From positions 62,001 through 126,000 of the forward strand of contig JAHBTI010000004.1 in assembly GCA_019638705.1 (NCBI GenBank): DNA of 64,000 nt. Reading direction: 5' to 3'. The position numbers were made by a program, and so were the translations under genes. How positions within the stretch are numbered: position 1 is the stretch's first letter; each line of letters begins with the position of its first letter. Source of the stretch: Bacteroidota bacterium (GTDB lineage: Bacteria > Bacteroidota > Bacteroidia > B-17B0 > Aurantibacillaceae). Of this stretch, positions 1 to 9,200 are shown piece by piece. A model generated the notes under the pieces. That model ran no database searches, was not told the DNA's origin, and saw only the letters and a program-made list of their open reading frames with translations.

Positions 1-109
1 TGTTTTGTGATGTTTCGTTTGTCATATTTTTTGAGTTATCGGTTTGTGCCTGACAGTTGGTTAATGTTGCTGCCAGTAAAAGTGAAATGATTGTTTTAGA
101 TTTAGTCAT
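1..109 (-). CDS. N-terminus of a lipoprotein (partial, runs off the window)
   Basis: Read on the minus strand from the ATG at 109-107, the frame stays open to the window edge and gives 36 residues beginning MTKSKTIISLLLAATLTNC. This is a textbook lipoprotein signal: a lysine-containing n-region, a hydrophobic stretch and the lipobox LTNC, followed by a hydrophilic QAQTDNS linker. The protein should be lipid-anchored after processing by Lgt and LspA. It is divergent from the SMC operon that starts at 337. Only the signal region is present, so the mature function cannot be told. Confidence 0.7.
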   Translation of the reverse strand, partial: MTKSKTIISLLLAATLTNCQAQTDNSKNMTNETSQN

Positions 110-311
110 TTAATCAAATTGAAACAGTAAAACCCAAAGATAACTACTGTGGCGTTATTTCCCTCTTTTCAACACCTGTTAATTCTTTTCCCGCTCTGTT
201 GAAAGTTTAATTTTCTAAAAACAACCTTTCAAAATCAGGCACTTGTTTCTAAAAAGTTAATTACTTAATTTTTTGTTGATAACCGCGTTTTACGGGCTTC
301 CCAAGCCTTTG

Positions 312-319
312 TATATTTA
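312..319 (+). promoter_or_regulatory. Possible -7 element for the SMC operon
   Basis: TATATTTA matches the Bacteroidota -7 consensus TAnnTTTG at seven of eight positions and sits 17 bp before the mksF ATG. No clear -33 TTTG is seen at the right distance, so this is weak. The rest of 110-336 is AT-rich intergenic DNA between two divergent genes, with no other recognisable element. Confidence 0.3.
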
Positions 320-336
320 ATTCGTTAGCACAGCTT

Positions 337-1584
337 ATGGCATTACAGGTAAACGTAAACGATATTTTATCGCAACTATATCAGCACCGCAATGTGGTTG
401 AATTTTTGTTCGCTAACCGTGAAAACATTACGGTAAACGAACTTTTGGCGCGTGAAGATATTTCGCACGAGCAGTTTCAAAAACTCAAATCACTGGATTT
501 GATTTATGAATACGAAAACATTGTGAGCCTCAACGATGCGGTAGTCGCCATGTTTGAAGATTTTATGGAAATAGGCGAAGTAACGCCCGGTTTCATTAAC
601 GATTATTTGAACGAACTCACGCGCCACATTCGTTTTTATCAGGAAGCCCGCGAACTCCGCTTTTTGCGCAGCATAAAAAAATATTTAAAGCGCATTGATT
701 CCACACTGACACGCGAAATTATCAAGCTGCAAAAAAATGTGGACGATACTTACAAAAACGAAAGCAATTACCGCATTAAGTTGCACAAGCTGGAAGACTA
801 CCGCGAAAAGCGCGACACGATTATTGATTTCATTAACCGCACCTCGCAAATTGTGGAAGAAACGCGAAGTTTGTTTACGCTCACTAACGACACGGAACTC
901 TACGGCATTGTACAATCGCTGAAAGCAGGCTTGATTGAAAACTTGGATTTCCTGATTGAAATTCAAACCGACATTACGGATTTCATCAACAAAATTCAGT
1001 TTCAGTTAGACGTTTACAAAAAAGCGCAACGCCTCAAAGAAATTAAAGACACAGGCGCGTTGCATTACAAATCTAATTTCAAGGAAATGGTGAGCAACAT
1101 CAATACCATTCGCCACAACGGACATAAAACACCGAAAACAAAAATTGCGATTGACTTTTTATACACCGACGACGGACATATTATTTGCCGAAAAGTTGCC
1201 GATAAATACAAAATTACACGCCTTATGGTGCGTGGCTTGGCAGACAAAATGCAAGGCAACTTTAAAGAAAAAGGTCTTGAGCAACAAATAAAATTAGATA
1301 CCGAAAAATTGGTGGAACGTTTTTTAAATCAAAACAAACAAAACCTGTTTGAGTATTTAATGGATTACAAATTTCCCAAAGCCATTGGCACGGTGAGTTT
1401 TGAAGACCGTTTATCTCTGTTCGTTGAAATTGCCATGGAATACCAAAACAAATTGGATTTTAAATACCGTTTAAATTATTATGATTACGAAGACGCGAAC
1501 AAAAACAAAAAACGTTTGGGGTATACTTTGATTTTACCTGAATTTGAGGAGAAAGAGAAAACGAAGAAACAAAAAGCGGCGTGA
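337..1584 (+). CDS. mksF: MksF/JetA-like kleisin subunit of an SMC (condensin-like) complex
   Basis: A 415-residue protein with an N-terminal winged-helix-like segment (about residues 5-75), a long helical, charged middle (about 90-260) and a C-terminal basic domain. It has no enzymatic motif. Size, layout and position as first gene before an MksE-like and an MksB-like gene match the MksF/JetA kleisins of MksBEF and Wadjet systems, which bridge the SMC heads and recruit the E/B subunit. The assignment rests mainly on gene order and on the partners, because kleisins diverge strongly. Codon use is rich in CGC, GCG and AAC, as in mksE and mksB, and unlike the AT-richer genes embedded in the operon. 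First gene of a probable operon to about 10.7 kb. Confidence 0.68.
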   Translation: MALQVNVNDILSQLYQHRNVVEFLFANRENITVNELLAREDISHEQFQKLKSLDLIYEYENIVSLNDAVVAMFEDFMEIGEVTPGFINDYLNELTRHIRFYQEARELRFLRSIKKYLKRIDSTLTREIIKLQKNVDDTYKNESNYRIKLHKLEDYREKRDTIIDFINRTSQIVEETRSLFTLTNDTELYGIVQSLKAGLIENLDFLIEIQTDITDFINKIQFQLDVYKKAQRLKEIKDTGALHYKSNFKEMVSNINTIRHNGHKTPKTKIAIDFLYTDDGHIICRKVADKYKITRLMVRGLADKMQGNFKEKGLEQQIKLDTEKLVERFLNQNKQNLFEYLMDYKFPKAIGTVSFEDRLSLFVEIAMEYQNKLDFKYRLNYYDYEDANKNKKRLGYTLILPEFEEKEKTKKQKAA

Positions 1585-1593
1585 TGATTAGGC

Positions 1594-1621
1594 AATTTGA
1601 CAATGAGATAATTTGAAAATG
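1594..1621 (+). repeat. Short TTTGAAnATG-type junction repeat
   Basis: Between the mksF stop and the next gene, the units CAATTTGACAATG and ATAATTTGAAAATG follow each other. The second unit ends in the ATG start codon of the downstream gene. The same kind of unit recurs at 2931, 3935 and 4541. Confidence 0.6.
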
Positions 1622-2266
1622 AAAATCTGTTTAACAATTTTGATGTTTTTATTAATCTGTAATACTGTTTACGGACAAACTTGCGATTGCCCAAAAACAA
1701 TGTACGCAGGAACAAAAGCAGATACAATATTTCATCTTTCTAATGGTAAAACTATTGTGTTGTGCGGTTGGAAAAATCCAAATAGTAATCCAATAACCTT
1801 TTCCGAATTTATCCTCTCTGTTTGCGGACAAGACACGATTATTGATTTTTGGGGGGCAGTTTTGACTTGCCGATTAAAAGTTAATGCTGATACATTGTTT
1901 GTTGAACAAATTGAAAAATTTCCGACAGGAGAAAATTTCCAAAGACAAGAAACCGTTTGGACAAGGGAAAAAATTTATTTCATTGGGCAAAAAATTTCAA
2001 GAAAGGTTTTTGTAAACAAGCAAATCAAAAAATACAATCAAGACAAAATTAAATTGGTTTTAAAAGAGTACGAAACAACACCATTAGGACTTGACGATAA
2101 TAAAATGGAAATTGCCAATAAACTTTTTATAGCAACTCTTTCAGGAGACAAAACCGCAAAACAATATTTCAAAGAATTTAAAAATAAGTTTGGAGTGCTT
2201 GACGGCGCGTTTGCAGAAGAATATAAAGACTTGGCAGCAATGTTAGGGTTATGGGAAAAGAATTAA
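1619..2266 (+). CDS. Secreted hypothetical protein
   Basis: A 215-residue protein. The ATG at 1619 is preferred over an in-frame TTG at 1613 because it begins a clean signal peptide (MKICLTILMFLLICNTVYGQ) cleaved near GQ-T. The mature part begins TCDCPKTMY and has a few more cysteines, so an exported, possibly disulfide-bonded protein is likely. I recognise no family. It sits between mksF and mksE, where canonical Mks/Wadjet operons have nothing, and both of its borders carry short AT-rich repeats. Its AT-rich codon use differs from the flanking SMC genes. It is probably an inserted gene rather than a complex subunit. Confidence 0.6.
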   Translation: MKICLTILMFLLICNTVYGQTCDCPKTMYAGTKADTIFHLSNGKTIVLCGWKNPNSNPITFSEFILSVCGQDTIIDFWGAVLTCRLKVNADTLFVEQIEKFPTGENFQRQETVWTREKIYFIGQKISRKVFVNKQIKKYNQDKIKLVLKEYETTPLGLDDNKMEIANKLFIATLSGDKTAKQYFKEFKNKFGVLDGAFAEEYKDLAAMLGLWEKN

Positions 2267-2280
2267 AAATAATAAACAAC

Positions 2281-2316
2281 AACCATTTAGAATTTAGACA
2301 TTAGAATTTAGAATTT
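2281..2316 (+). repeat. ATTTAGAATTTAGA-type junction repeat
   Basis: Degenerate tandem copies of ATTTAGAATTTAGA fill the gap before mksE, with a variant ACATTAGAATTTAG. It is a second short-repeat type at the junctions of this operon. Confidence 0.55.
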
Positions 2317-2323
2317 CAAAATT

Positions 2324-2929
2324 ATGACAACAGAAGACTTCAACCTCCCAAAACAAACGCACGAAATATTTTCAGTAATGGCGCGCGGAAATTTTATTTC
2401 AAGCAACGGCACACGCGACGGCATGAACCGCTTGTACGACATCATTAACAATCCCGAAAACTTTGACCGCTTGCAAGCGTATTTCAACGTAATCCGTTAC
2501 AACATTGAGCGCGGAAATAATTATTTCTACTTCTCAAAATTGCATGAGCCAAACAGCGAGTTGGAAAAAAAGTTAGAACGCTTTGAACGCTACATTGACA
2601 TTGTGGATTTGTTGGCAAGCATGGACAACAAAATCACAATCGGCAGCCGTTTCCGTCCGGGTGAAATTGCCGAAGAATGTAATGCCAATGTGCGCTTAAA
2701 ACAAAAGCTGCAAAAAATTCCACTCTATCGTTCGGAAACATTGCATAACAAAGTGCGTGAAATTTGCGATTTAATGAGCCGCGATTCTTTCTTGGAATTG
2801 GAAGATGAAAAAACAGAATCATACAAGGTGTTGGATTCTTATGCCTATTTGTTAGATGTAATTAATTCGGTTGCTATTTACGAAGACAGCGGAAATACGG
2901 ACGATGCGCAGGGGTTGATTTATAATTAG
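2324..2929 (+). CDS. mksE: MksE/JetB-like subunit of an SMC complex
   Basis: A 201-residue, largely helical protein without catalytic motifs. The N-terminus (FNLPKQTHEIFSVMARGNFI) and the run of charged helices ending in a short acidic tail fit MksE/JetB, the small KITE-like winged-helix subunit that binds the MksF kleisin. Length is in the usual 200-230 range. Its codon use matches mksF and mksB. In canonical operons mksB follows at once, but here the next 3.3 kb hold four other genes. The call relies on size and the mksF-mksE-mksB order more than on motifs. Confidence 0.65.
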   Translation: MTTEDFNLPKQTHEIFSVMARGNFISSNGTRDGMNRLYDIINNPENFDRLQAYFNVIRYNIERGNNYFYFSKLHEPNSELEKKLERFERYIDIVDLLASMDNKITIGSRFRPGEIAEECNANVRLKQKLQKIPLYRSETLHNKVREICDLMSRDSFLELEDEKTESYKVLDSYAYLLDVINSVAIYEDSGNTDDAQGLIYN

Positions 2930-2930
2930 T

Positions 2931-2959
2931 CAATTTGAAGATGAATTGATTTGAAGATG
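2931..2959 (+). repeat. Short TTTGAAGATG-type junction repeat
   Basis: Two units, CAATTTGAAGATG and AATTGATTTGAAGATG, lie directly after the mksE stop. The second supplies the ATG of the rhuM-family gene. Confidence 0.6.
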
Positions 2960-3934
2960 GGCGAAATCATTATATATCAAAGCAAAGAGAATACCGTTAA
3001 AATTGATGTTCAATTTGAAAACGAAACCGTTTGGCTTACGCAAGAACAAATGGCAAACTTGTTTAATAAAGCAAAATCAACAATAAACGAGCATATAAAA
3101 AATATTTATGAAGAAAAAGAGCTTGATGAAGCCGCAACAATGAAGAAATTCGGAATTTCCGAATTTCAGCAGAAAGCCCATAATTACTACAATCTCGACG
3201 TAATTATTTCCGTTGGTTATCGTGTAAAATCTCAACAAGGCACTCTGTTTCGTATTTGGGCTACTCAGCGTTTAAAAGAATATTTGATTAAAGGTTTTGC
3301 AATAGACAGCGAGCGTTTAAAAAATTTGGGTGGCGGCAATTATTGGAAAGAATTGCTTGATACCATTCGTGATATTCGCAGCAGCGAAAAAGTAATGTAT
3401 CGTCAGGTGTTGGATTTGTACGCTACGGCAGTTGATTACAATCCAAAAGCAAGCGAGAGCATTGAGTTTTTTAAAATTGTACAAAACAAATTGCATTTTG
3501 CGGCACACGGACAAACCGCCGCCGAAGTGGTTTATTTTAGAGTGGATTCGGATAAACCTTTTGTGGGATTAACCAATTTTAAAGGCAATCAGCCAACACA
3601 AGCCGAAGCCTTAATTGCAAAAAATTATTTGCAGTTAGAAGAATTAAAAGTGCTGAATAATTTGGTTTCGGCTTATTTTGATTTGGCGGAAATTAACGCC
3701 ATAGAACAAAAACCAATGACAATGGCGGATTACACAAAAGAGTTGGATAGGATTTTACTTTCGGCAGGAAGAAAATTATTAACTAATGCCGGAAAAATTT
3801 CTCACGCCAAAGCCGAAGAAAAAGCAATTTCAGAGTTTAGAAAATATCAGGTAAAAAACTTGAGCGAGGTAGAAAAAGCATACTTAAACAGTTTAAAAGA
3901 AATAGAAAGCAATCTGAAAAAAGGAAAGAATTAA
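2957..3934 (+). CDS. rhuM: RhuM family protein
   Basis: A 325-residue protein of the RhuM family. The start is set at the ATG within TTTGAAGATG, six bases after an in-frame TTG. The N-terminal part has the family pattern WLTQEQMANLF followed by TINEHIKNI (a KilA-N/helix-turn-helix-like region, residues about 28-48), then YYNLDVIISVGYRVKS and RIWATQRLKEYLIKGF near residues 80-115. The C-terminal half (about 190-300) carries the second conserved block, which includes FKGNQPTQAEA. RhuM was named from a Salmonella pathogenicity island and is common in restriction-modification and defence islands. Its biochemistry is not established. Here it is wedged between mksE and mksB in the same direction, with short junction repeats on both sides. 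Confidence 0.85.
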   Translation: MGEIIIYQSKENTVKIDVQFENETVWLTQEQMANLFNKAKSTINEHIKNIYEEKELDEAATMKKFGISEFQQKAHNYYNLDVIISVGYRVKSQQGTLFRIWATQRLKEYLIKGFAIDSERLKNLGGGNYWKELLDTIRDIRSSEKVMYRQVLDLYATAVDYNPKASESIEFFKIVQNKLHFAAHGQTAAEVVYFRVDSDKPFVGLTNFKGNQPTQAEALIAKNYLQLEELKVLNNLVSAYFDLAEINAIEQKPMTMADYTKELDRILLSAGRKLLTNAGKISHAKAEEKAISEFRKYQVKNLSEVEKAYLNSLKEIESNLKKGKN

Positions 3935-3968
3935 TTTGAAGATTTGACAATGAAACAATTTGAAGATG
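3935..3968 (+). repeat. Short TTTGAAGATG-type junction repeat
   Basis: Three units follow the rhuM stop: ATTTGAAGAT, TTGACAATG and CAATTTGAAGATG. The last ATG opens a short frame that stops within the next repeat, so it no longer serves a gene. Confidence 0.55.
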
Positions 3969-3991
3969 ACAATAACCAAGATAGTGCGCCG

Positions 3992-4036
3992 CGCAAGTCC
4001 CTCTCCTTTGGAGAGGGATTTAGGGTGAGGCTTCTA
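3992..4036. repeat. Dispersed palindromic repeat (CCCTCTCC...GGAGAGGG type)
   Basis: CCCTCTCCTTTGGAGAGGG is a near-perfect palindrome followed by ATTTAGGGTGAGG. Elements of this look are scattered through many Bacteroidota genomes. It lies upstream of the likely VOC start. Another C/G-rich element with a CCTTTGG centre is inside uvrA at about 50,545-50,598. Confidence 0.6.
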
Positions 4037-4111
4037 CTCCTAATCATCGCAACCTCTTTCATTTCAGGTTTTGCGCTTAATACAATACTGACACATAAAC
4101 AACAAACAAAA

Positions 4112-4537
4112 ATGAAAAAAGTAACAGGCATAGGCGGCATTTTCTTTAAATGCAAAGACCCAAAGAAAATAAGAGAATGGTATCAAACAAATCTTGGATT
4201 AAACACAAACGAATACGGCGCAGTTTTTGAATGGTATCAGGGCGCAGACAGCACAAAGAAAGGATTTTCGCAATGGAGTCCGTTTGGTGAGAAAACAAAA
4301 TACTTTGAGCCTTCAACCAAAGAGTTTATGATAAATTACAGAGTAGAAAATATAGAAGCATTGGTTGAAGAATTAAAAAAGAACGGTGTAACAGTTTTGG
4401 ACAGTATTGAAAGTTATGATTACGGAAAGTTTGTTCACATACTTGATATAGAAAACAACAAAATTGAATTGTGGCAAGCTAATGATATTGAATATGAAAA
4501 AATGGGCAAACAAATGGGCAGTAAAACAACGAAATAA
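4112..4537 (+). CDS. VOC (glyoxalase/bleomycin-resistance fold) protein
   Basis: A 141-residue protein from the ATG at 4112. The reading frame is open back to 3944 and includes a possible membrane segment (LLLLIIATSFISGFALNTIL), but that part runs through a dispersed repeat, so the shorter form is preferred. The pattern GIGGIFFKCKDPKKIREWY, then a middle strand with WSPFG and a final NNKIELWQ, is typical of single VOC domains. The usual first-strand metal ligand His is Gly here (GIGG), while the last-strand Glu is kept, so catalysis is uncertain. A substrate cannot be inferred. It lies in the mksE-mksB interval with short repeats on both sides and has no clear link to its neighbours. Confidence 0.8.
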   Translation: MKKVTGIGGIFFKCKDPKKIREWYQTNLGLNTNEYGAVFEWYQGADSTKKGFSQWSPFGEKTKYFEPSTKEFMINYRVENIEALVEELKKNGVTVLDSIESYDYGKFVHILDIENNKIELWQANDIEYEKMGKQMGSKTTK

Positions 4538-4540
4538 ATG

Positions 4541-4570
4541 AATTGATTTGAAAATTTGATGATGAATTAC
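4541..4570 (+). repeat. Short TTTGAAAATTTGATGATG-type junction repeat
   Basis: GAATTGATTTGAAAATTTG followed by ATGATG lies between the VOC stop and the phosphoribosyltransferase gene. It resembles the units at 1594, 2931 and 3935. Confidence 0.5.
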
Positions 4571-4596
4571 AAATATTTTTAAAGACAAATTAAAGT

Positions 4597-5253
4597 ATGA
4601 CAATAAATATTCAGAAATTAGATGGGCATTGGACTGAAGGTTTTGCGTTAGATTATCATACAAGATCAAGTGTTCCTAAAGAATATGCTAAGAAGTTTGT
4701 AGATGAAAAAAATCTAACCACAGGAGAGATTGAAACAAAATTGATTGAAGATAAAGACAGAGTTTTAAAGTGGAACACTACTTATACTGAAATTGGTTAT
4801 GAGACGCATCATTTAAAGTACAAAGGAGAAAAACATCGTGTTCAGACAATTGCGAGTGAAGTTGCAAGTTTCTTGAATAATAAACAAGATTGGAAAATTG
4901 ATTTGATAATTCCGATACCACCGTCAGATACAACAAGAAGTTTTCAGCCTGTTTATGAATTAGCTAAAGCAGTTGGAGATTTTTGTAACTTAGATGTGGA
5001 CTTCCACATTTTAAAAAAAATCAAAGAAACAAGCCAACTTAAAGATATGGAAGTTCCTGAACAAAGAAAAGAAATTTTGAAAGATGCTTTTGATACGATA
5101 CCAAATTCCTTGTCAGGTCAAAATGTTCTTTTGTTTGATGATTTATTTCGTTCAGGCGAAACACTAAATGCAGCAAATGACATATTGAAAAACAAAGGAA
5201 AAGCTGCAAATATTTATGTATTAACAATAACTAAAACACGTTCAAAAAAATGA
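4597..5253 (+). CDS. Phosphoribosyltransferase, ShosT-like
   Basis: A 218-residue type I phosphoribosyltransferase-fold protein related to ComFC. The strand IIPIPPS (residues 104-110) and the PRPP-binding loop VLLFDDLFRSGETL (177-190) match the family pattern of hydrophobics, two acidic residues and a Gly-Thr-rich loop. ComFC's N-terminal zinc-binding cysteines are absent; an N-terminal extension of about 95 residues replaces them. Its stop overlaps the start of a DprA-like gene by 4 bp (ATGA). A PRTase toxin with a DprA-domain antitoxin is the make-up of the ShosTA anti-phage module as I recall it, so this is probably the toxin. A competence role is less likely, because these two are cotranscribed with SMC defence genes. 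Confidence 0.75.
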   Translation: MTINIQKLDGHWTEGFALDYHTRSSVPKEYAKKFVDEKNLTTGEIETKLIEDKDRVLKWNTTYTEIGYETHHLKYKGEKHRVQTIASEVASFLNNKQDWKIDLIIPIPPSDTTRSFQPVYELAKAVGDFCNLDVDFHILKKIKETSQLKDMEVPEQRKEILKDAFDTIPNSLSGQNVLLFDDLFRSGETLNAANDILKNKGKAANIYVLTITKTRSKK

Positions 5254-6260
5254 GAAACAAGGAATATTCATGGTATATGCTGACAAACGCACCCGGCTTT
5301 GGCGCAAAAAGCATTCATTATATCTACAGAAATCTTAGAGCAAATAACAGAATGATAAATGATTTGTTTGATATGTCTTCTGACGAATTACAACGCCTTT
5401 TCCCTGAAATTGGGCGCGGAAAATTATCAAGAGCGAATTTTTCTTGCTTTCCTGCGTTAGAAGCAGACAATAAACTTTATGAAAATTTTGAAAAATTAAA
5501 ATCAGATGGAGTTATTTTAATTGGGCTTGATGATGACAGATACCCGAAGTCTGTTATTGAAAATATGCAAGATGATGCCCCGCCGATTTTATACTGCAAA
5601 GGTTATTTACCATTACTCAATGTAAAAGGTGTTTCTATTGTAGGGGCAAGAGATGTTGGGGAATTTGAAATCACAATTACAAAAAGCATTGCACAAAAAT
5701 TAGCTGAAAATGGATTAAACGTTACATCAGGATACGCAAAAGGAGTTGACACATCGGCTCATTTGGGAGCGTTAGAGGCAGGTGGGACAACCACAATGAT
5801 ATTGAGTTTCGGGACAAATCATATTTCCATAAAAAGAGAAATGAAGATGTTGAATTGGGAAAAAAATTCTTTGTTTGTTACACAATTTGCACCGTATGAA
5901 AAATTTTCGGGACAAAACGCAATGGCAAGAAACAAACTTGTTTGTGCCATGTCTCAAGCTATTATCGTGATAAAATCAGGACAAGAAAAAGATACTGACG
6001 GAAAAATGAGTGGGACTTTTGACGCAGGAAAATCAGCGTTAAATATGGGAATACCTGTTTTTATATTAAGTCCAAAAGTTTTAAATCCTGCACCTCAAGG
6101 TAATATTGACTTAATAAAAATGGGGGGTATTGAATTTTCAAATGGAATAGATATTGTGAATTTTATAGAGAAGCACCCACAACAAGAACTTATAAAAACA
6201 AATAGGTCGCATAGTGGAAAAACAAGAATGGGTGCAAATATTCAGATAAGTTTATTTTAA
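5250..6260 (+). CDS. DprA/Smf-like Rossmann-fold protein, ShosA-like
   Basis: A 336-residue DprA-family protein. The Rossmann-like core shows SIVGARDVGEFE, then SGYAKGVDTSAHLGALEAGG (about residues 160-180), equivalent to the DprA signature SGxAxGIDxxAHxGAL, and later AMARNKLVCAMSQAIIVIKS. An N-terminal region of about 90 residues resembles the SAM-like part of DprA. The C-terminal winged helix of housekeeping DprA is not evident. Translationally coupled (ATGA) to the PRTase gene upstream. In ShosTA the DprA-domain protein neutralises the PRTase toxin, and I infer the same here. Housekeeping dprA for transformation would usually not sit in this setting. Confidence 0.78.
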   Translation: MRNKEYSWYMLTNAPGFGAKSIHYIYRNLRANNRMINDLFDMSSDELQRLFPEIGRGKLSRANFSCFPALEADNKLYENFEKLKSDGVILIGLDDDRYPKSVIENMQDDAPPILYCKGYLPLLNVKGVSIVGARDVGEFEITITKSIAQKLAENGLNVTSGYAKGVDTSAHLGALEAGGTTTMILSFGTNHISIKREMKMLNWEKNSLFVTQFAPYEKFSGQNAMARNKLVCAMSQAIIVIKSGQEKDTDGKMSGTFDAGKSALNMGIPVFILSPKVLNPAPQGNIDLIKMGGIEFSNGIDIVNFIEKHPQQELIKTNRSHSGKTRMGANIQISLF

Positions 6261-6280
6261 GATAAAAACAAAGAACGAAG

Positions 6281-9200
6281 ATGATAACAAATAACAGCAG
6301 AATACTAAACAGAATTGTAGAAATAAACATTTCAAACGTAAAGTACGCCGACATTGAACTGAGCGGAAACACTTGCTTTGTGGGTACAAACAACTTTGGT
6401 AAAACATCGTTGCAACGCGCTATTTTGTTTTTTTACAGCGCAAACTCTCGCGGATTGGGAATTTCCGCTTCGCAAAAACCTTTTGAAGAACACTATTTCC
6501 GTTACGAAAATTCGTATTTGGTTTATGAAATCGCCACGGAAGAAAAACCGTTTTTTGTAATTGTGTACCGCCACAACAAGCTCGTGTTTCGCTTTGTGGA
6601 CGCGGCTTACGACCCAGATTTCTTTTTCACCGCCAATGATGAGGCGATGAAGATTAAGGAAATTATTTCCAATCTTGAAAAACGCGGCATTTATATTTCC
6701 AATCAAATTGACACCTTTGAACGTTACCGCAACATTATTTACGGCACGGAAACCGACAAGCAATTGTCTAAATTCCATTTGCTGAAAGGAAACGAGAAAT
6801 ATCAAAACATTCCCAAGTCAATTACCAATGTGTTTTTGAGTTCAAAATCTTCCATTGATTCGCGCTTCATCAAAGATTTTATTGCGAACTCGTTAACGAC
6901 TGAAAACAGTTCAATCAAGTTGGAACAAGTGGAACGCCAGTTGCGACAATTCAACGAAAAATATTCTGACATTGAAACGTATTTGAAAAAAGAAACGCAG
7001 CAACTCATTGAGTTGATTGACACCAAATACGACCAAGTGCACATGCTGAAAGGCGCGCAAATGGAAATGGCTGACAAGTTGGGAAGCAGTTTGCGATTTG
7101 CCGAAACGCAAAACGAAGCCATTCGTGAAGCCGCAAAAAAGAAAGAAGATGAGTTGGAAACCTTGGCGCAGGAACATGAAAGTTTTCAGGACAATATTAC
7201 CGGCAAACAAAATAATCTTCGTGAAGAAATTGGTTATTATGACCGCAGCATTCGTGATGCCAACAAAAAACTGAAAGACTACAAAGAAAAAAATATTGAC
7301 GAAGCCGTTGAAAAAAATGCAGAGCGTGAAAAACTGCAAGTGGAATTAAACATTGCACGCCGCGAGTACGAAAGTTTAACCTCAAATGTGTCAAGCATTG
7401 AATTAAAATATGCTTCGCTGATTGAACAACTTCGTAACGACAAAACCGCTTACATCAACAAAGTAAATTCACGCACGGGCGAAATTTTTAATCATTACAA
7501 CGAATTGCAACTCTTACAAAAAAATGAGTTGAGCAAAAAAGATGCAGAGTTAAAAGAAAAACGTGAGCAATCGTTAAGCGAAGTAAATGCTGAAATGCAA
7601 CACAAGCAAATTGAATTTAACGAATTAAAAAGCGAAGAAAAAGTAATTCGCAACACCCGTTTTTACGAGCAGGAAATTATTGCTTTGCAAAACGAATTGG
7701 CTGAATTGCGCGCTGTGAGCTACAAAAACAAAAGCGAGCGCGCCATTAAGCAAAACATGATACAAACCGTTACGCGCGAATGGGAAAATTTAGAAACCAA
7801 ATTAAAATCGTCGCTCTCTAACCGTGTTAATCAAACCAATAATGAAATTATTAAAATAAAAAATGAGATTAAAGAGATTGAAGAAAAATTAAATGTTCAG
7901 CACGATGCGTTTTACGGTTTCTTGGAAAAGAACGTAAAAAACTGGCACAATACCATCGGAAAAGTAGTAAACGAAAAATTGTTGTTCCGCACCGACATTA
8001 CGCCCGAACTGAAACAGGAAACAGCAGATACATTATATGGTATCAGCCTGAATTTGGAAACGGTGGAAGTGGTTTCAAAATCCATTGAAGAATATCAGTT
8101 TGAAAAGAACGAACGTTTGGCGCAAATCCGCGATTTGGAAGAAAGTTTAAATCAATTTCAAACTGCCAACAACGAAGAAAAAATGTTGGCTGCCGATAAA
8201 TTTGGCAAGCAGCTCGGCGAACTGAAAGAAGAAGTAAAAGTGTTGGCGTATTCTTTGGAACTCGCTGACAAACGCGAACACAAATTGGCGCAGGAGTTGG
8301 AAGACTGGAACGGCAGAGCAGGCAAGGAGGTTGAGGACTCATTGACAGGAAATCGCCAACGTTTAAATATTGTGGAAGAAGAATTGGCAATCCTGAACAA
8401 AAAGAAAAATAATTTGCTCAATGATTTTAACGCGCAAATAGAAAAATTAAAATCGTTTAGCGAAGAACGTTTGCGTGAGTTGAAAGAAAAACAGGAAACT
8501 GAAATTTCGGAGCTGGAAGTAGAGAAGAAAAACCATGTGAAAGAATTTGAAGCCAAAGAAGCGGAGTTGGTAAAAGAAAAAGACAGCAATTTTAAAAGCA
8601 AAGGCGTTGATGCAAAACAACTCAAAGTGGTGGAAGAAAAAATGCGCGAACTGCAAAGTGAGTTGAAAGACATTGAGCAGTATTCTCAAATTGTGAGCGA
8701 TTACTTAAAAGACAAACGTGAAATTTTTGACAAGCTGCCTGACCTCATTCAACAAAAAGATGAGTATGTGAAAAACAATAATGATTTGAGTATTCAGTTA
8801 GACGAAGCCGCACGCAAGTTTAACATCAAGCGTATGGAATTGAACAAACAAAAACGTGAGTTTGACGAAGAGTTGATTGCGTTTAACAACGGTATTCAAT
8901 TTTACAACAATAATTTCCGCGATACGCCTGTATTTACCAAGTACGCCGACATTATTGACCGCGCAGAGCCGAAACGTACCAATTACGACATTATGGATTT
9001 GTGTACGCAATTATTGAAAAACGATTCGCATTTTAACGAGGAATACGGCGCGTTTCAGCGTTATGTAAATGAGTTTGCCGGAAAATTCAGGTTTGACAAT
9101 CACTTCAACTTTGTTATTCGCAACGATGCTTCGCAAGGCGAGTACGAACGTTTTGCGCAAAACTTGCGTTCTTTTATCAACGAAAATAAAATTGAACTCT

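Noticed and set aside
3944-4111. Membrane-anchored N-terminus for the VOC protein
   Set aside because: The extension is encoded partly by a dispersed repeat and by junction repeats; the ATG at 4112 begins the domain at the expected place.
4597-6260. ComF/DprA competence genes
   Set aside because: The PRTase lacks the ComFC zinc cysteines and both genes are translationally coupled inside a defence-type operon; a ShosTA-like reading fits better.
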